Shown here in pieces: positions 1 through 6,207 of a DNA stretch of 7,860 bases. Both the position numbers and the translations under genes were made by a program. The stretch covers positions 1 through 7,860 of the forward strand of contig QMOC01000103.1 of the NCBI GenBank assembly GCA_003648085.1, in the 5' to 3' direction. The stretch's first letter is position 1; every line of letters starts with the position of its first letter. This stretch comes from Chloroflexota bacterium. Its GTDB lineage: Bacteria > Chloroflexota > Anaerolineae > B4-G1. The notes beneath the pieces are model-generated. The model was not told where the DNA came from, did not search any database, and was given only the letters and a program-made list of their open reading frames with translations.

Positions 1-7
1 TCTACCC

Positions 8-97
8 TCACCGCCGGGACACATACCTCGGCCGGGCCGGCTGTTTCGGGTTTATCATAAGGTAAGGAATATCCAACAGGAAGCAGGGTTGGCTCAT
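8..97 (-). CDS. 29-codon open frame overlapping the DUF433 stop (left arm mirror)
   Basis: Mirror of 7764-7853, with the same ATGA overlap with the DUF433 stop and the same early stop at 8-10. It is a possible truncated toxin start or a chance frame. Confidence 0.2.
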   Translation of the reverse strand: MSQPCFLLDIPYLMINPKQPARPRYVSRR

Positions 98-420
98 AAG
101 GCGGTGGCCGCGTGATGCTGGATTAGTTGATACAAGCGTCGAACCGCCGGAGATGGATGGCGCTCCTGTTCACGAATCATACGTTCCTCATGCTCTCGGG
201 CGGCCTGCAGGTAAGCGTCCATTTCTGCCTGATGACGCCAGTAGTAGGCGAGGGTGGCGTGAATCTGCTCCAGCGAGAGGGTCGGATAGCGCAGGGCGAT
301 CTCTTCGGCGCTCAATCCTTGCTCCAGATAGTCGAAGAGAATGGTCTCAACGCCAATGCGGTGCCCCTTCAAGCGAATGTCATTGGGCGCGAGAAAATCG
401 AAGTAGTCCTCCAGTTTCAT
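94..420 (-). CDS. DUF433 domain protein, probable antitoxin-type (left-arm mirror copy)
   Basis: Mirror of the gene at 7441-7767, the same 108 residues. The DUF433 domain (EDYFDFLAPNDIRLKG ... SAEEIALRYPTLSLEQIHATL) starts at the ATG at 418-420. A longer in-frame GTG start at 466-468 would translate the leader hairpin and is not preferred. The gene reads toward the window edge, with only 93 bases beyond its stop, so a partner toxin could lie just outside. Confidence 0.82.
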   Translation of the reverse strand: MKLEDYFDFLAPNDIRLKGHRIGVETILFDYLEQGLSAEEIALRYPTLSLEQIHATLAYYWRHQAEMDAYLQAAREHEERMIREQERHPSPAVRRLYQLIQHHAATAL

Positions 421-428
421 CGCCTTAT

Positions 429-451
429 CTCCCGGATCTGTCCCCAGATCC
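429..451 (-). promoter_or_regulatory. Tetraloop hairpin and ribosome site of the DUF433 gene (left arm mirror)
   Basis: Mirror of 7410-7432: a 7-bp perfect stem (445-451 with 434-440) around a GGGA loop on the minus strand, followed at once by GGGAG at 429-433, 8 bases ahead of the start codon. Confidence 0.58.
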
Positions 452-488
452 AACATCAGGTCTGGCACGAGAACGGTTGCTGATTCAA

Positions 489-517
489 ATTATACCATGC
501 TTCATCTCCACCGACAA
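489..517 (-). promoter_or_regulatory. Extended -10 promoter for the DUF433 gene (left arm mirror)
   Basis: Mirror of the promoter at 7344-7372: TATAAT (minus strand) at 489-494 with TG plus one base at 495-497, and TTGTCG at 512-517, with a 17-base spacer. It directs leftward transcription into the DUF433 copy. Confidence 0.72.
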
Positions 518-519
518 CA

Positions 520-1653
520 CTACCTCTCCCCTAACTCCCTCAGTTCATCCTCGCGGAAAGTAGCGATGACCATTTCCTCGGCCGGGTCGCGCCCGGGTAC
601 GTAGCCGAAGCGCGCCTGCACGGCCCGTCCGACGGTGCGGAAGATGTCGGCTACGGGGATGCCGGACGGACAAGCATCGCTGCACATCCCGCACCCCACA
701 CAGGCGTGGGCCATATGGAGCATGCGGGTGACGTGGAAGAGGAGCGTGTCCGACGGCAGCCGCACCCCTCCCTTGCGTGCGGCCCAATCCCAGTAACGGG
801 CCGAGGGATGGTCGAAGACGTCGGTGCGGAAGATGCACTCCTTGCAGTAGCAGATGGGGCAGACGCGCATGCAGTTCTGACAGAGGATGCAGGTGGCGAA
901 CTCCGCCAGGAGTGAGGAGGCGTCGTGCACGCGCTCGTGGAAGGCGGCGAAACGGCGGTCCCGCTCGGCGGTGCGGGCGGCAACGAGGGCCCGTACCGCC
1001 TCGATGCGACCGGCAGGCTCCTCGGCCGGCTCTAACCCCAACGCTTCCCCCAGTTCCTCGTCGCGCAACGAGACCCACAGCCGCTCGTCGTTCGGCACTC
1101 CCAGCAGACCAATAGCGATGTGGGGGGCGTAACTTTCGCCCACGCCGGGGATGGGACGCTCACACATCGTGCAGGCAGGACGAAAGGCATAGCCCGGCAG
1201 CGGCTCGACCCCTCCCTCACGGGCCGCCATCAGTGCCGGGGTCACCGCATCCAGGCCCTCCTCGACCAGACGGGCGTAATCCTCCACGCCGTAGGCCCCC
1301 AGGCAGTCCATCCCGATGAGAAGCACGTCGTCGAGCAGCACCTGCTGTACTTTGGAGAGTTCGACCGCCGTGCGGAGTTCGCAGTTGCGCAGGACGGCCC
1401 CCACGCGGCCCGGCGCACCGGTGGCGGTGATCCGCCCCAGGACCGTCGCGCCGTTGACCGGCAGGACCGGGGCCAATGGCGCAGCCCGTTCCAGCAAGGC
1501 GGGGTCGCGCACCAGCGTGGGCACCGCGTTGCGGCCATCAGGCGTTCGCAGCGGCACCAGCAGCCCATCCACGACACCGCTGGTCAGCAACGTCTCCAGC
1601 AGGCGGTTGATCGTCTGCTCTGTGCTGTCGTGTACCTCCAGCCAGCCGTCCAT
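520..1653 (-). CDS. FdhB/FrhB-type iron-sulfur flavoprotein (left-arm mirror copy)
   Basis: Mirror of the gene at 6208-7341, the same 377 residues: an F420 hydrogenase / formate dehydrogenase beta-type N-terminal region with RPACTMC, then the cysteine-rich CILCQNCMRVCPICYCKEC and CVGCGMCSDACP modules (coded at about 835-899 and 701-733). It is the third gene of the hdrA-mvhD operon and the likely electron entry subunit. Lack of any substitution relative to the other arm is further evidence that the two are one gene. Confidence 0.82.
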   Translation of the reverse strand: MDGWLEVHDSTEQTINRLLETLLTSGVVDGLLVPLRTPDGRNAVPTLVRDPALLERAAPLAPVLPVNGATVLGRITATGAPGRVGAVLRNCELRTAVELSKVQQVLLDDVLLIGMDCLGAYGVEDYARLVEEGLDAVTPALMAAREGGVEPLPGYAFRPACTMCERPIPGVGESYAPHIAIGLLGVPNDERLWVSLRDEELGEALGLEPAEEPAGRIEAVRALVAARTAERDRRFAAFHERVHDASSLLAEFATCILCQNCMRVCPICYCKECIFRTDVFDHPSARYWDWAARKGGVRLPSDTLLFHVTRMLHMAHACVGCGMCSDACPSGIPVADIFRTVGRAVQARFGYVPGRDPAEEMVIATFREDELRELGER

Positions 1654-1654
1654 C

Positions 1655-2077
1655 TCAGACGCTCCACTGTCTGCGGAAGGGAGAGGGGCCTTTCTCCTTA
1701 AGCGCGGCCACCATCTCGGTCACAGTGTCGGCGAAGTATTGCCCTTCGGAGGCACTGATCCAGCGCAGCCAGACCCGGTCGGGGTCGAAGCCCAGTTGTT
1801 CCAGCACCTGATGGATGATGGCGACGCGGCGGCGGGCTTTGTAATTGCCGGACTGGTAGTGGCAATCGCCGGGGTGACAGCCGCCGATGAGGACACCGTC
1901 GGCTCCCTCCAGCACCGCCTTGGCGACGTAGATGGGGTCCAGTTGTCCGCTGCACATCAAGCGGATGATGCGCACGTTGGGCGGGTACTGGATGCGGGAG
2001 GTGCCGGCCAAGTCGGAGGCGGTGTAGGTGCACCAGTTGCACAGGAAGGCGACGATACGAGGTTCAAAATCGGTCAT
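1655..2077 (-). CDS. mvhD: MvhD/FlpD-family [2Fe-2S] protein (left-arm mirror copy)
   Basis: Mirror of the gene at 5784-6206, encoding the same 140 residues with CNWC, MCSG and GCHPGDCHY cysteine motifs. It is the small [2Fe-2S] adaptor that connects an electron-donating subunit to HdrA. On the minus strand it follows hdrA by 15 bases and precedes the FdhB-like gene by one base. The AAGGAG ribosome site lies at 2089-2094, overlapping the hdrA stop. Confidence 0.9.
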   Translation of the reverse strand: MTDFEPRIVAFLCNWCTYTASDLAGTSRIQYPPNVRIIRLMCSGQLDPIYVAKAVLEGADGVLIGGCHPGDCHYQSGNYKARRRVAIIHQVLEQLGFDPDRVWLRWISASEGQYFADTVTEMVAALKEKGPSPFRRQWSV

Positions 2078-2092
2078 ATTCTCATCTACTCC

Positions 2093-3907
2093 TTATTCGA
2101 TCAACGCCGCATCCACCAGCGCCAGCGCCTGCACCGGCTCGAAGGCCGGCTGGCGGCTGGCCCCGTTGGGACAGACGGCCACACAGACGCCGCACCCCTG
2201 GCAAAGAGAGTCGAGCACGCGGGCGACGCGCTCCTCCTCGTCCAGCACCCGCGCTCCGTAGGGGCAGGCGGCCACGCAGAGGCCGCAGAAACTGCACAGG
2301 TCCGCCTCGACGGTGGCGACGTCGCGGCGGGGCTCCCCCGGTCGGGTGACGGTCAACGCGGCTCGCAGCGCCGCCGCCCGTGCCTGGGCGATGCTCTCGG
2401 TGACGAAACGCGGCCCGTAGGCCAGCCCGCAGAGGAAGATGCCCGGCCGGGCCAGGTCGGTCGGGCGCAGTTTGGGGTGCGCCTCGGCGAAGAAGCCATC
2501 CTCGTCCAGCATCACCCCCACCATCGCCGCCAATGCGCGGTTACTGTCTTCGCGGGGGGCGATGCCGGTTGAAAGAGCCAGCAGGTCGGCCTCCAGCGTG
2601 ACCGTCTCATCGTACAGCGTATCGTGGACGGTGACGCGCAATCGGTCGCCGTCCGCCTCGACCACGGGTTTTGCGGGCGGCTCGTAGCGCAGGAAGCGCA
2701 CTCCGGCTCGGCGGGCCTGCCGGTAGTAGAGTTCCTGCGTCCCCAAGGTGCGAACGTCGCGGAAGAGGATGCTGACCTCGATAGTTGGATCCAACCGCTT
2801 GAGCGCCAGCGCGTTCTTGACTGCCTGGGCGCAGCAAACGCGGGAGCAATAGGGGCGGGTCTCGTCGCGGGAGCCGACACACTGTATCATCACGACCGAG
2901 CGGCACGAATCAAGGGGCAGGAAGCAGGAAGCCCACATTTTGCCTCCTGCCTCCTGCCTCCTGCCTCCTGCAATCATTCGCTCCAACTCCCGCTGCGTCA
3001 CTACGCGGGGGTGCTGTCCGTAGAGGTACTCCGTCGTCGTGGCCTCCTCCGCGCCGGTGGCGACGATGAGAGCACCGTACCGCTCCGAACGGACTTCGTC
3101 GTTGACCCGTATCCGTGCCGCGAAGTTCCCACGCACGCCAGACCAGCCCACCAGTTCCGCCTCGGTCCAGACGTGTACTCGCTCCGCCTGCCGGACCCGC
3201 TCTACCAGCGAGGCTAGCAATGTCTGGGTGTCCAATCCCTCCAACGTGTGATGAATGTCGTGCAAGTTGCCGCCCAGTTGGGGTTCCCGCTCCACCAAGT
3301 CGCACTCCACCCCCAGGTCGGCCAGGGTGAGGGCGGCGGTCATTCCGGCCAGCCCACCGCCCAGGACGAGCACCCGCCGGGCTACGGTCTCCTGGGGACG
3401 GGGATTGAAAGGATGGTAGGGGGTCTCGCGCAGGCCGGCGACGGCCATCTCCAGCACTCCCCGGGCGACAGCAGTCGCAGCGGCGGGATCGGCGATGTGA
3501 GCCCAGGCGGCCCCCTCCCGGATGTTGGCACGGGCCAGCAGACGGGGGGGTAGATTCAGGCGGGCCATCAGCGCCTCAAAGCGGTCGGCGTAGAGATGGG
3601 GGGAGCATCCGGCGACGACGACCCGGTTGAGGTCGCCTTCCGCTACGGCACGCTCGATAGCGGCCAGGCCCGTTTCCTCACAGGCCGCCTCCAGCCGTTC
3701 GACATAAGCCACACCGCGCATCCGCTTGCCTGTGGCGACGAGCGCGGGAAAATCCAGCGTTCCCTCCAATGCGCCGTGGCAGGTGCAGAGGAAAAGGCCG
3801 ATGGTGGTCGGGTGGTCGGGTGGTTGAGTGGTTGAGTGATTGGGCGGTCGGGTAGTCGAGTGGTCAGGTGGTCGGGTGGTCGGGTGGTCGGGTGGTCGGG
3901 TGGTCAA
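2093..3907 (-). CDS. hdrA: HdrA-like FAD/iron-sulfur electron-transfer subunit (left-arm mirror copy)
   Basis: Base-for-base mirror of the hdrA-like gene at 3954-5768. It is a 604-residue flavin and iron-sulfur protein of the heterodisulfide reductase A family, with FAD-binding GGGLAG, the YCSRVCC cluster motif and two C-terminal 4Fe-4S sites (coded at about 2166-2300). The minus-strand frame stays open across the axis to a TTG at 4019-4021 (642 aa). If both copies were real, their 5' ends would overlap head to head inside the repeat arrays. I consider it the same locus seen twice. The chosen TTG start is at 3905-3907; the conserved domain begins at 3803 and runs leftward. Confidence 0.85.
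   Translation of the reverse strand: MTTRPPDHPTTRPPDHSTTRPPNHSTTQPPDHPTTIGLFLCTCHGALEGTLDFPALVATGKRMRGVAYVERLEAACEETGLAAIERAVAEGDLNRVVVAGCSPHLYADRFEALMARLNLPPRLLARANIREGAAWAHIADPAAATAVARGVLEMAVAGLRETPYHPFNPRPQETVARRVLVLGGGLAGMTAALTLADLGVECDLVEREPQLGGNLHDIHHTLEGLDTQTLLASLVERVRQAERVHVWTEAELVGWSGVRGNFAARIRVNDEVRSERYGALIVATGAEEATTTEYLYGQHPRVVTQRELERMIAGGRRQEAGGKMWASCFLPLDSCRSVVMIQCVGSRDETRPYCSRVCCAQAVKNALALKRLDPTIEVSILFRDVRTLGTQELYYRQARRAGVRFLRYEPPAKPVVEADGDRLRVTVHDTLYDETVTLEADLLALSTGIAPREDSNRALAAMVGVMLDEDGFFAEAHPKLRPTDLARPGIFLCGLAYGPRFVTESIAQARAAALRAALTVTRPGEPRRDVATVEADLCSFCGLCVAACPYGARVLDEEERVARVLDSLCQGCGVCVAVCPNGASRQPAFEPVQALALVDAALIE
2916..2958 (-). other. 17-bp stem with 9-nt loop inside hdrA (left arm mirror)
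   Basis: Mirror of the coding-region hairpin: 2942-2958 pairs with 2916-2932 around a 9-base loop. The repeat count and both mismatched (G-U) positions are identical to the other arm. Two independently evolving copies of a simple repeat would be expected to differ. Confidence 0.7.
2941..2970 (-). repeat. Heptanucleotide tandem repeat inside hdrA (left arm mirror)
   Basis: Mirror of the CAGGAGG repeat, read on the + strand as CCTCCTG units. It encodes the same glycine/arginine-rich insert in the minus-strand hdrA copy. Confidence 0.93.
3802..3905 (-). repeat. Octanucleotide tandem array, 13 units (left arm mirror)
   Basis: Mirror of the right-arm array, read on the + strand as repeats of GGGTGGTC with the degenerate units toward the left. 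Together the two arrays lie 50 bases apart around the axis, so repeat sequence occupies most of the central 258 bases. Short reads inside such an array cannot be placed uniquely, which helps explain how an assembly could turn around here. Confidence 0.95.
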
Positions 3908-3918
3908 TGTCGTAGCCG

Positions 3919-3942
3919 CCAGCGCGGCCGCGGCCGCGCTGG
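3919..3942. repeat. Symmetry axis of the palindrome, G+C-only core
   Basis: The centre of symmetry lies between 3930 and 3931. The 18 bases 3922-3939 are all G or C, built of alternating GCGG and CCGC blocks with two overlapping GCGGCCGC octamers. A core like this can fold back on itself, so it is a plausible place for strand switching during amplification or for a graph turn-around during assembly. How much of it exists in the real genome cannot be known from this sequence, because anything at the axis is self-complementary by construction. Confidence 0.9.
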
Positions 3943-3953
3943 CGGCTACGACA

Positions 3954-5768
3954 TTGACCACCCGACCACCCGACCACCCGACCACCCGACCACCTGACCA
4001 CTCGACTACCCGACCGCCCAATCACTCAACCACTCAACCACCCGACCACCCGACCACCATCGGCCTTTTCCTCTGCACCTGCCACGGCGCATTGGAGGGA
4101 ACGCTGGATTTTCCCGCGCTCGTCGCCACAGGCAAGCGGATGCGCGGTGTGGCTTATGTCGAACGGCTGGAGGCGGCCTGTGAGGAAACGGGCCTGGCCG
4201 CTATCGAGCGTGCCGTAGCGGAAGGCGACCTCAACCGGGTCGTCGTCGCCGGATGCTCCCCCCATCTCTACGCCGACCGCTTTGAGGCGCTGATGGCCCG
4301 CCTGAATCTACCCCCCCGTCTGCTGGCCCGTGCCAACATCCGGGAGGGGGCCGCCTGGGCTCACATCGCCGATCCCGCCGCTGCGACTGCTGTCGCCCGG
4401 GGAGTGCTGGAGATGGCCGTCGCCGGCCTGCGCGAGACCCCCTACCATCCTTTCAATCCCCGTCCCCAGGAGACCGTAGCCCGGCGGGTGCTCGTCCTGG
4501 GCGGTGGGCTGGCCGGAATGACCGCCGCCCTCACCCTGGCCGACCTGGGGGTGGAGTGCGACTTGGTGGAGCGGGAACCCCAACTGGGCGGCAACTTGCA
4601 CGACATTCATCACACGTTGGAGGGATTGGACACCCAGACATTGCTAGCCTCGCTGGTAGAGCGGGTCCGGCAGGCGGAGCGAGTACACGTCTGGACCGAG
4701 GCGGAACTGGTGGGCTGGTCTGGCGTGCGTGGGAACTTCGCGGCACGGATACGGGTCAACGACGAAGTCCGTTCGGAGCGGTACGGTGCTCTCATCGTCG
4801 CCACCGGCGCGGAGGAGGCCACGACGACGGAGTACCTCTACGGACAGCACCCCCGCGTAGTGACGCAGCGGGAGTTGGAGCGAATGATTGCAGGAGGCAG
4901 GAGGCAGGAGGCAGGAGGCAAAATGTGGGCTTCCTGCTTCCTGCCCCTTGATTCGTGCCGCTCGGTCGTGATGATACAGTGTGTCGGCTCCCGCGACGAG
5001 ACCCGCCCCTATTGCTCCCGCGTTTGCTGCGCCCAGGCAGTCAAGAACGCGCTGGCGCTCAAGCGGTTGGATCCAACTATCGAGGTCAGCATCCTCTTCC
5101 GCGACGTTCGCACCTTGGGGACGCAGGAACTCTACTACCGGCAGGCCCGCCGAGCCGGAGTGCGCTTCCTGCGCTACGAGCCGCCCGCAAAACCCGTGGT
5201 CGAGGCGGACGGCGACCGATTGCGCGTCACCGTCCACGATACGCTGTACGATGAGACGGTCACGCTGGAGGCCGACCTGCTGGCTCTTTCAACCGGCATC
5301 GCCCCCCGCGAAGACAGTAACCGCGCATTGGCGGCGATGGTGGGGGTGATGCTGGACGAGGATGGCTTCTTCGCCGAGGCGCACCCCAAACTGCGCCCGA
5401 CCGACCTGGCCCGGCCGGGCATCTTCCTCTGCGGGCTGGCCTACGGGCCGCGTTTCGTCACCGAGAGCATCGCCCAGGCACGGGCGGCGGCGCTGCGAGC
5501 CGCGTTGACCGTCACCCGACCGGGGGAGCCCCGCCGCGACGTCGCCACCGTCGAGGCGGACCTGTGCAGTTTCTGCGGCCTCTGCGTGGCCGCCTGCCCC
5601 TACGGAGCGCGGGTGCTGGACGAGGAGGAGCGCGTCGCCCGCGTGCTCGACTCTCTTTGCCAGGGGTGCGGCGTCTGTGTGGCCGTCTGTCCCAACGGGG
5701 CCAGCCGCCAGCCGGCCTTCGAGCCGGTGCAGGCGCTGGCGCTGGTGGATGCGGCGTTGATCGAATAA
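3954..5768 (+). CDS. hdrA: HdrA-like FAD/iron-sulfur electron-transfer subunit (heterodisulfide reductase subunit A family)
   Basis: HdrA is the flavin subunit of heterodisulfide reductase-type complexes, cytosolic, and the site where electron pairs are split or merged. Numbered from the TTG at 3954 (604 aa): an octamer-encoded TTRPPDHP stretch (2-35); the conserved start IGLFLCTCHG (36-45); the AGCSPH and ANIRE motifs of the HdrA N-terminal domain; an FAD-binding GGGLAG (183-188) followed by VERE; the HdrA-specific cluster cysteines C343, C354, C358 and C359 in QCVGSR...YCSRVCC; the EAHPKLRP motif; and a C-terminal double 4Fe-4S ferredoxin (C538/541/544/548 and C569/572/575/579). The ferredoxin domain inserted in the FAD fold of methanogen HdrA is missing: there are no cysteines between the GGN motif and C343. 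The start is unsure. Homology begins at 4059, TTG 3954 is the only in-arm candidate, and the frame stays open across the axis to a TTG at 3840 (642 aa), which is probably artificial. A repeat-derived insert occupies about 314-337. It is first in an operon with mvhD, 15 bases ahead. Confidence 0.9.
   Translation: MTTRPPDHPTTRPPDHSTTRPPNHSTTQPPDHPTTIGLFLCTCHGALEGTLDFPALVATGKRMRGVAYVERLEAACEETGLAAIERAVAEGDLNRVVVAGCSPHLYADRFEALMARLNLPPRLLARANIREGAAWAHIADPAAATAVARGVLEMAVAGLRETPYHPFNPRPQETVARRVLVLGGGLAGMTAALTLADLGVECDLVEREPQLGGNLHDIHHTLEGLDTQTLLASLVERVRQAERVHVWTEAELVGWSGVRGNFAARIRVNDEVRSERYGALIVATGAEEATTTEYLYGQHPRVVTQRELERMIAGGRRQEAGGKMWASCFLPLDSCRSVVMIQCVGSRDETRPYCSRVCCAQAVKNALALKRLDPTIEVSILFRDVRTLGTQELYYRQARRAGVRFLRYEPPAKPVVEADGDRLRVTVHDTLYDETVTLEADLLALSTGIAPREDSNRALAAMVGVMLDEDGFFAEAHPKLRPTDLARPGIFLCGLAYGPRFVTESIAQARAAALRAALTVTRPGEPRRDVATVEADLCSFCGLCVAACPYGARVLDEEERVARVLDSLCQGCGVCVAVCPNGASRQPAFEPVQALALVDAALIE
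3956..4059 (+). repeat. Octanucleotide tandem array, 13 units (right arm)
   Basis: Thirteen consecutive 8-base units fill exactly 104 bases with consensus GACCACCC. The first four are perfect; later ones vary at one to three positions (for example GACTACCC, AATCACTC, AACCACTC) and the array ends GACCACCA. Because 8 is not a multiple of 3, translation cycles through the three phases and gives an 8-residue period (TTRPPDHP). The array abuts the conserved start of the HdrA domain. No ATG, GTG or TTG lies inside it in the hdrA frame. It looks like an expanded simple repeat at the 5' end of the gene, not an evolved protein domain. Confidence 0.95.
4891..4920 (+). repeat. Heptanucleotide tandem repeat inside hdrA (right arm)
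   Basis: Four perfect copies of CAGGAGG plus two further bases. They lie in frame within hdrA and encode AGGRRQEAGG, just ahead of the conserved VVMIQCVGSR motif. In the HdrA family this spot is a short surface linker, and here it is longer by roughly 15-25 residues together with the following GC-rich segment. The repeat differs in unit and length from the octamer array at the 5' end, so two independent repeat events have hit one gene. Confidence 0.93.
4903..4945 (+). other. 17-bp stem with 9-nt loop inside hdrA coding sequence (right arm)
   Basis: Bases 4903-4919 (heptamer repeat) pair with 4929-4945 (GCTTCCTGCTTCCTGCC) over 17 consecutive pairs in RNA, two of them G-U wobbles, with the loop AAAATGTGG at 4920-4928. 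The repeat plus its near-inverted copy looks like a small palindromic insertion element that kept the reading frame. No poly-U follows, so it is not a standard terminator, although it could slow ribosomes. Its mobile origin is an inference. Confidence 0.7.
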
Positions 5769-5783
5769 GGAGTAGATGAGAAT

Positions 5784-6206
5784 ATGACCGATTTTGAACC
5801 TCGTATCGTCGCCTTCCTGTGCAACTGGTGCACCTACACCGCCTCCGACTTGGCCGGCACCTCCCGCATCCAGTACCCGCCCAACGTGCGCATCATCCGC
5901 TTGATGTGCAGCGGACAACTGGACCCCATCTACGTCGCCAAGGCGGTGCTGGAGGGAGCCGACGGTGTCCTCATCGGCGGCTGTCACCCCGGCGATTGCC
6001 ACTACCAGTCCGGCAATTACAAAGCCCGCCGCCGCGTCGCCATCATCCATCAGGTGCTGGAACAACTGGGCTTCGACCCCGACCGGGTCTGGCTGCGCTG
6101 GATCAGTGCCTCCGAAGGGCAATACTTCGCCGACACTGTGACCGAGATGGTGGCCGCGCTTAAGGAGAAAGGCCCCTCTCCCTTCCGCAGACAGTGGAGC
6201 GTCTGA
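5784..6206 (+). CDS. mvhD: MvhD/FlpD-family [2Fe-2S] electron-transfer protein
   Basis: This 140-residue soluble protein matches the delta subunit of methyl-viologen-reducing hydrogenase (MvhD, also FlpD). In Hdr complexes that subunit carries a [2Fe-2S] cluster and links an electron-donating hydrogenase or formate dehydrogenase to HdrA. Visible cysteines fit the family pattern: C13 and C16 in LCNWC, C42 in MCSG, C67 and C72 in GGCHPGDCHYQSGN. The length is typical for a free-standing MvhD. The ATG at 5784 follows AAGGAG at 5767-5772, which overlaps the hdrA stop codon, with an 11-base spacing. An earlier ATG at 5776 is followed by a stop after three codons. The next gene begins one base after the stop, so translational coupling is likely. 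The identity is clear; the electron donor and the final acceptor in this organism are not. Confidence 0.93.
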   Translation: MTDFEPRIVAFLCNWCTYTASDLAGTSRIQYPPNVRIIRLMCSGQLDPIYVAKAVLEGADGVLIGGCHPGDCHYQSGNYKARRRVAIIHQVLEQLGFDPDRVWLRWISASEGQYFADTVTEMVAALKEKGPSPFRRQWSV

Positions 6207-6207
6207 G

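Noticed and set aside
1316..2572. A 418-codon open frame on the + strand (mirrored at 5289-6545 on the minus strand)
   Set aside because: It lies antisense to the well-supported FdhB-like, MvhD and hdrA genes. Its protein is low-complexity with no recognisable domain, as is usual for antisense frames in GC-rich coding DNA.
3802..4059. CRISPR array
   Set aside because: The repeats are contiguous 8-bp units without spacers, and there are no cas genes.
4903..4945. Intrinsic terminator inside hdrA
   Set aside because: The stem is strong but is followed by CCTTGATTCG, not a T-tract, and the conserved reading frame continues intact.
3840..5768. The longest form of the hdrA frame, starting at a TTG in the opposite arm
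   Set aside because: The extra 38 residues come from crossing the palindrome axis and translating the mirrored repeat. If the axis is an artefact they do not exist. The start inside the arm is reported instead.
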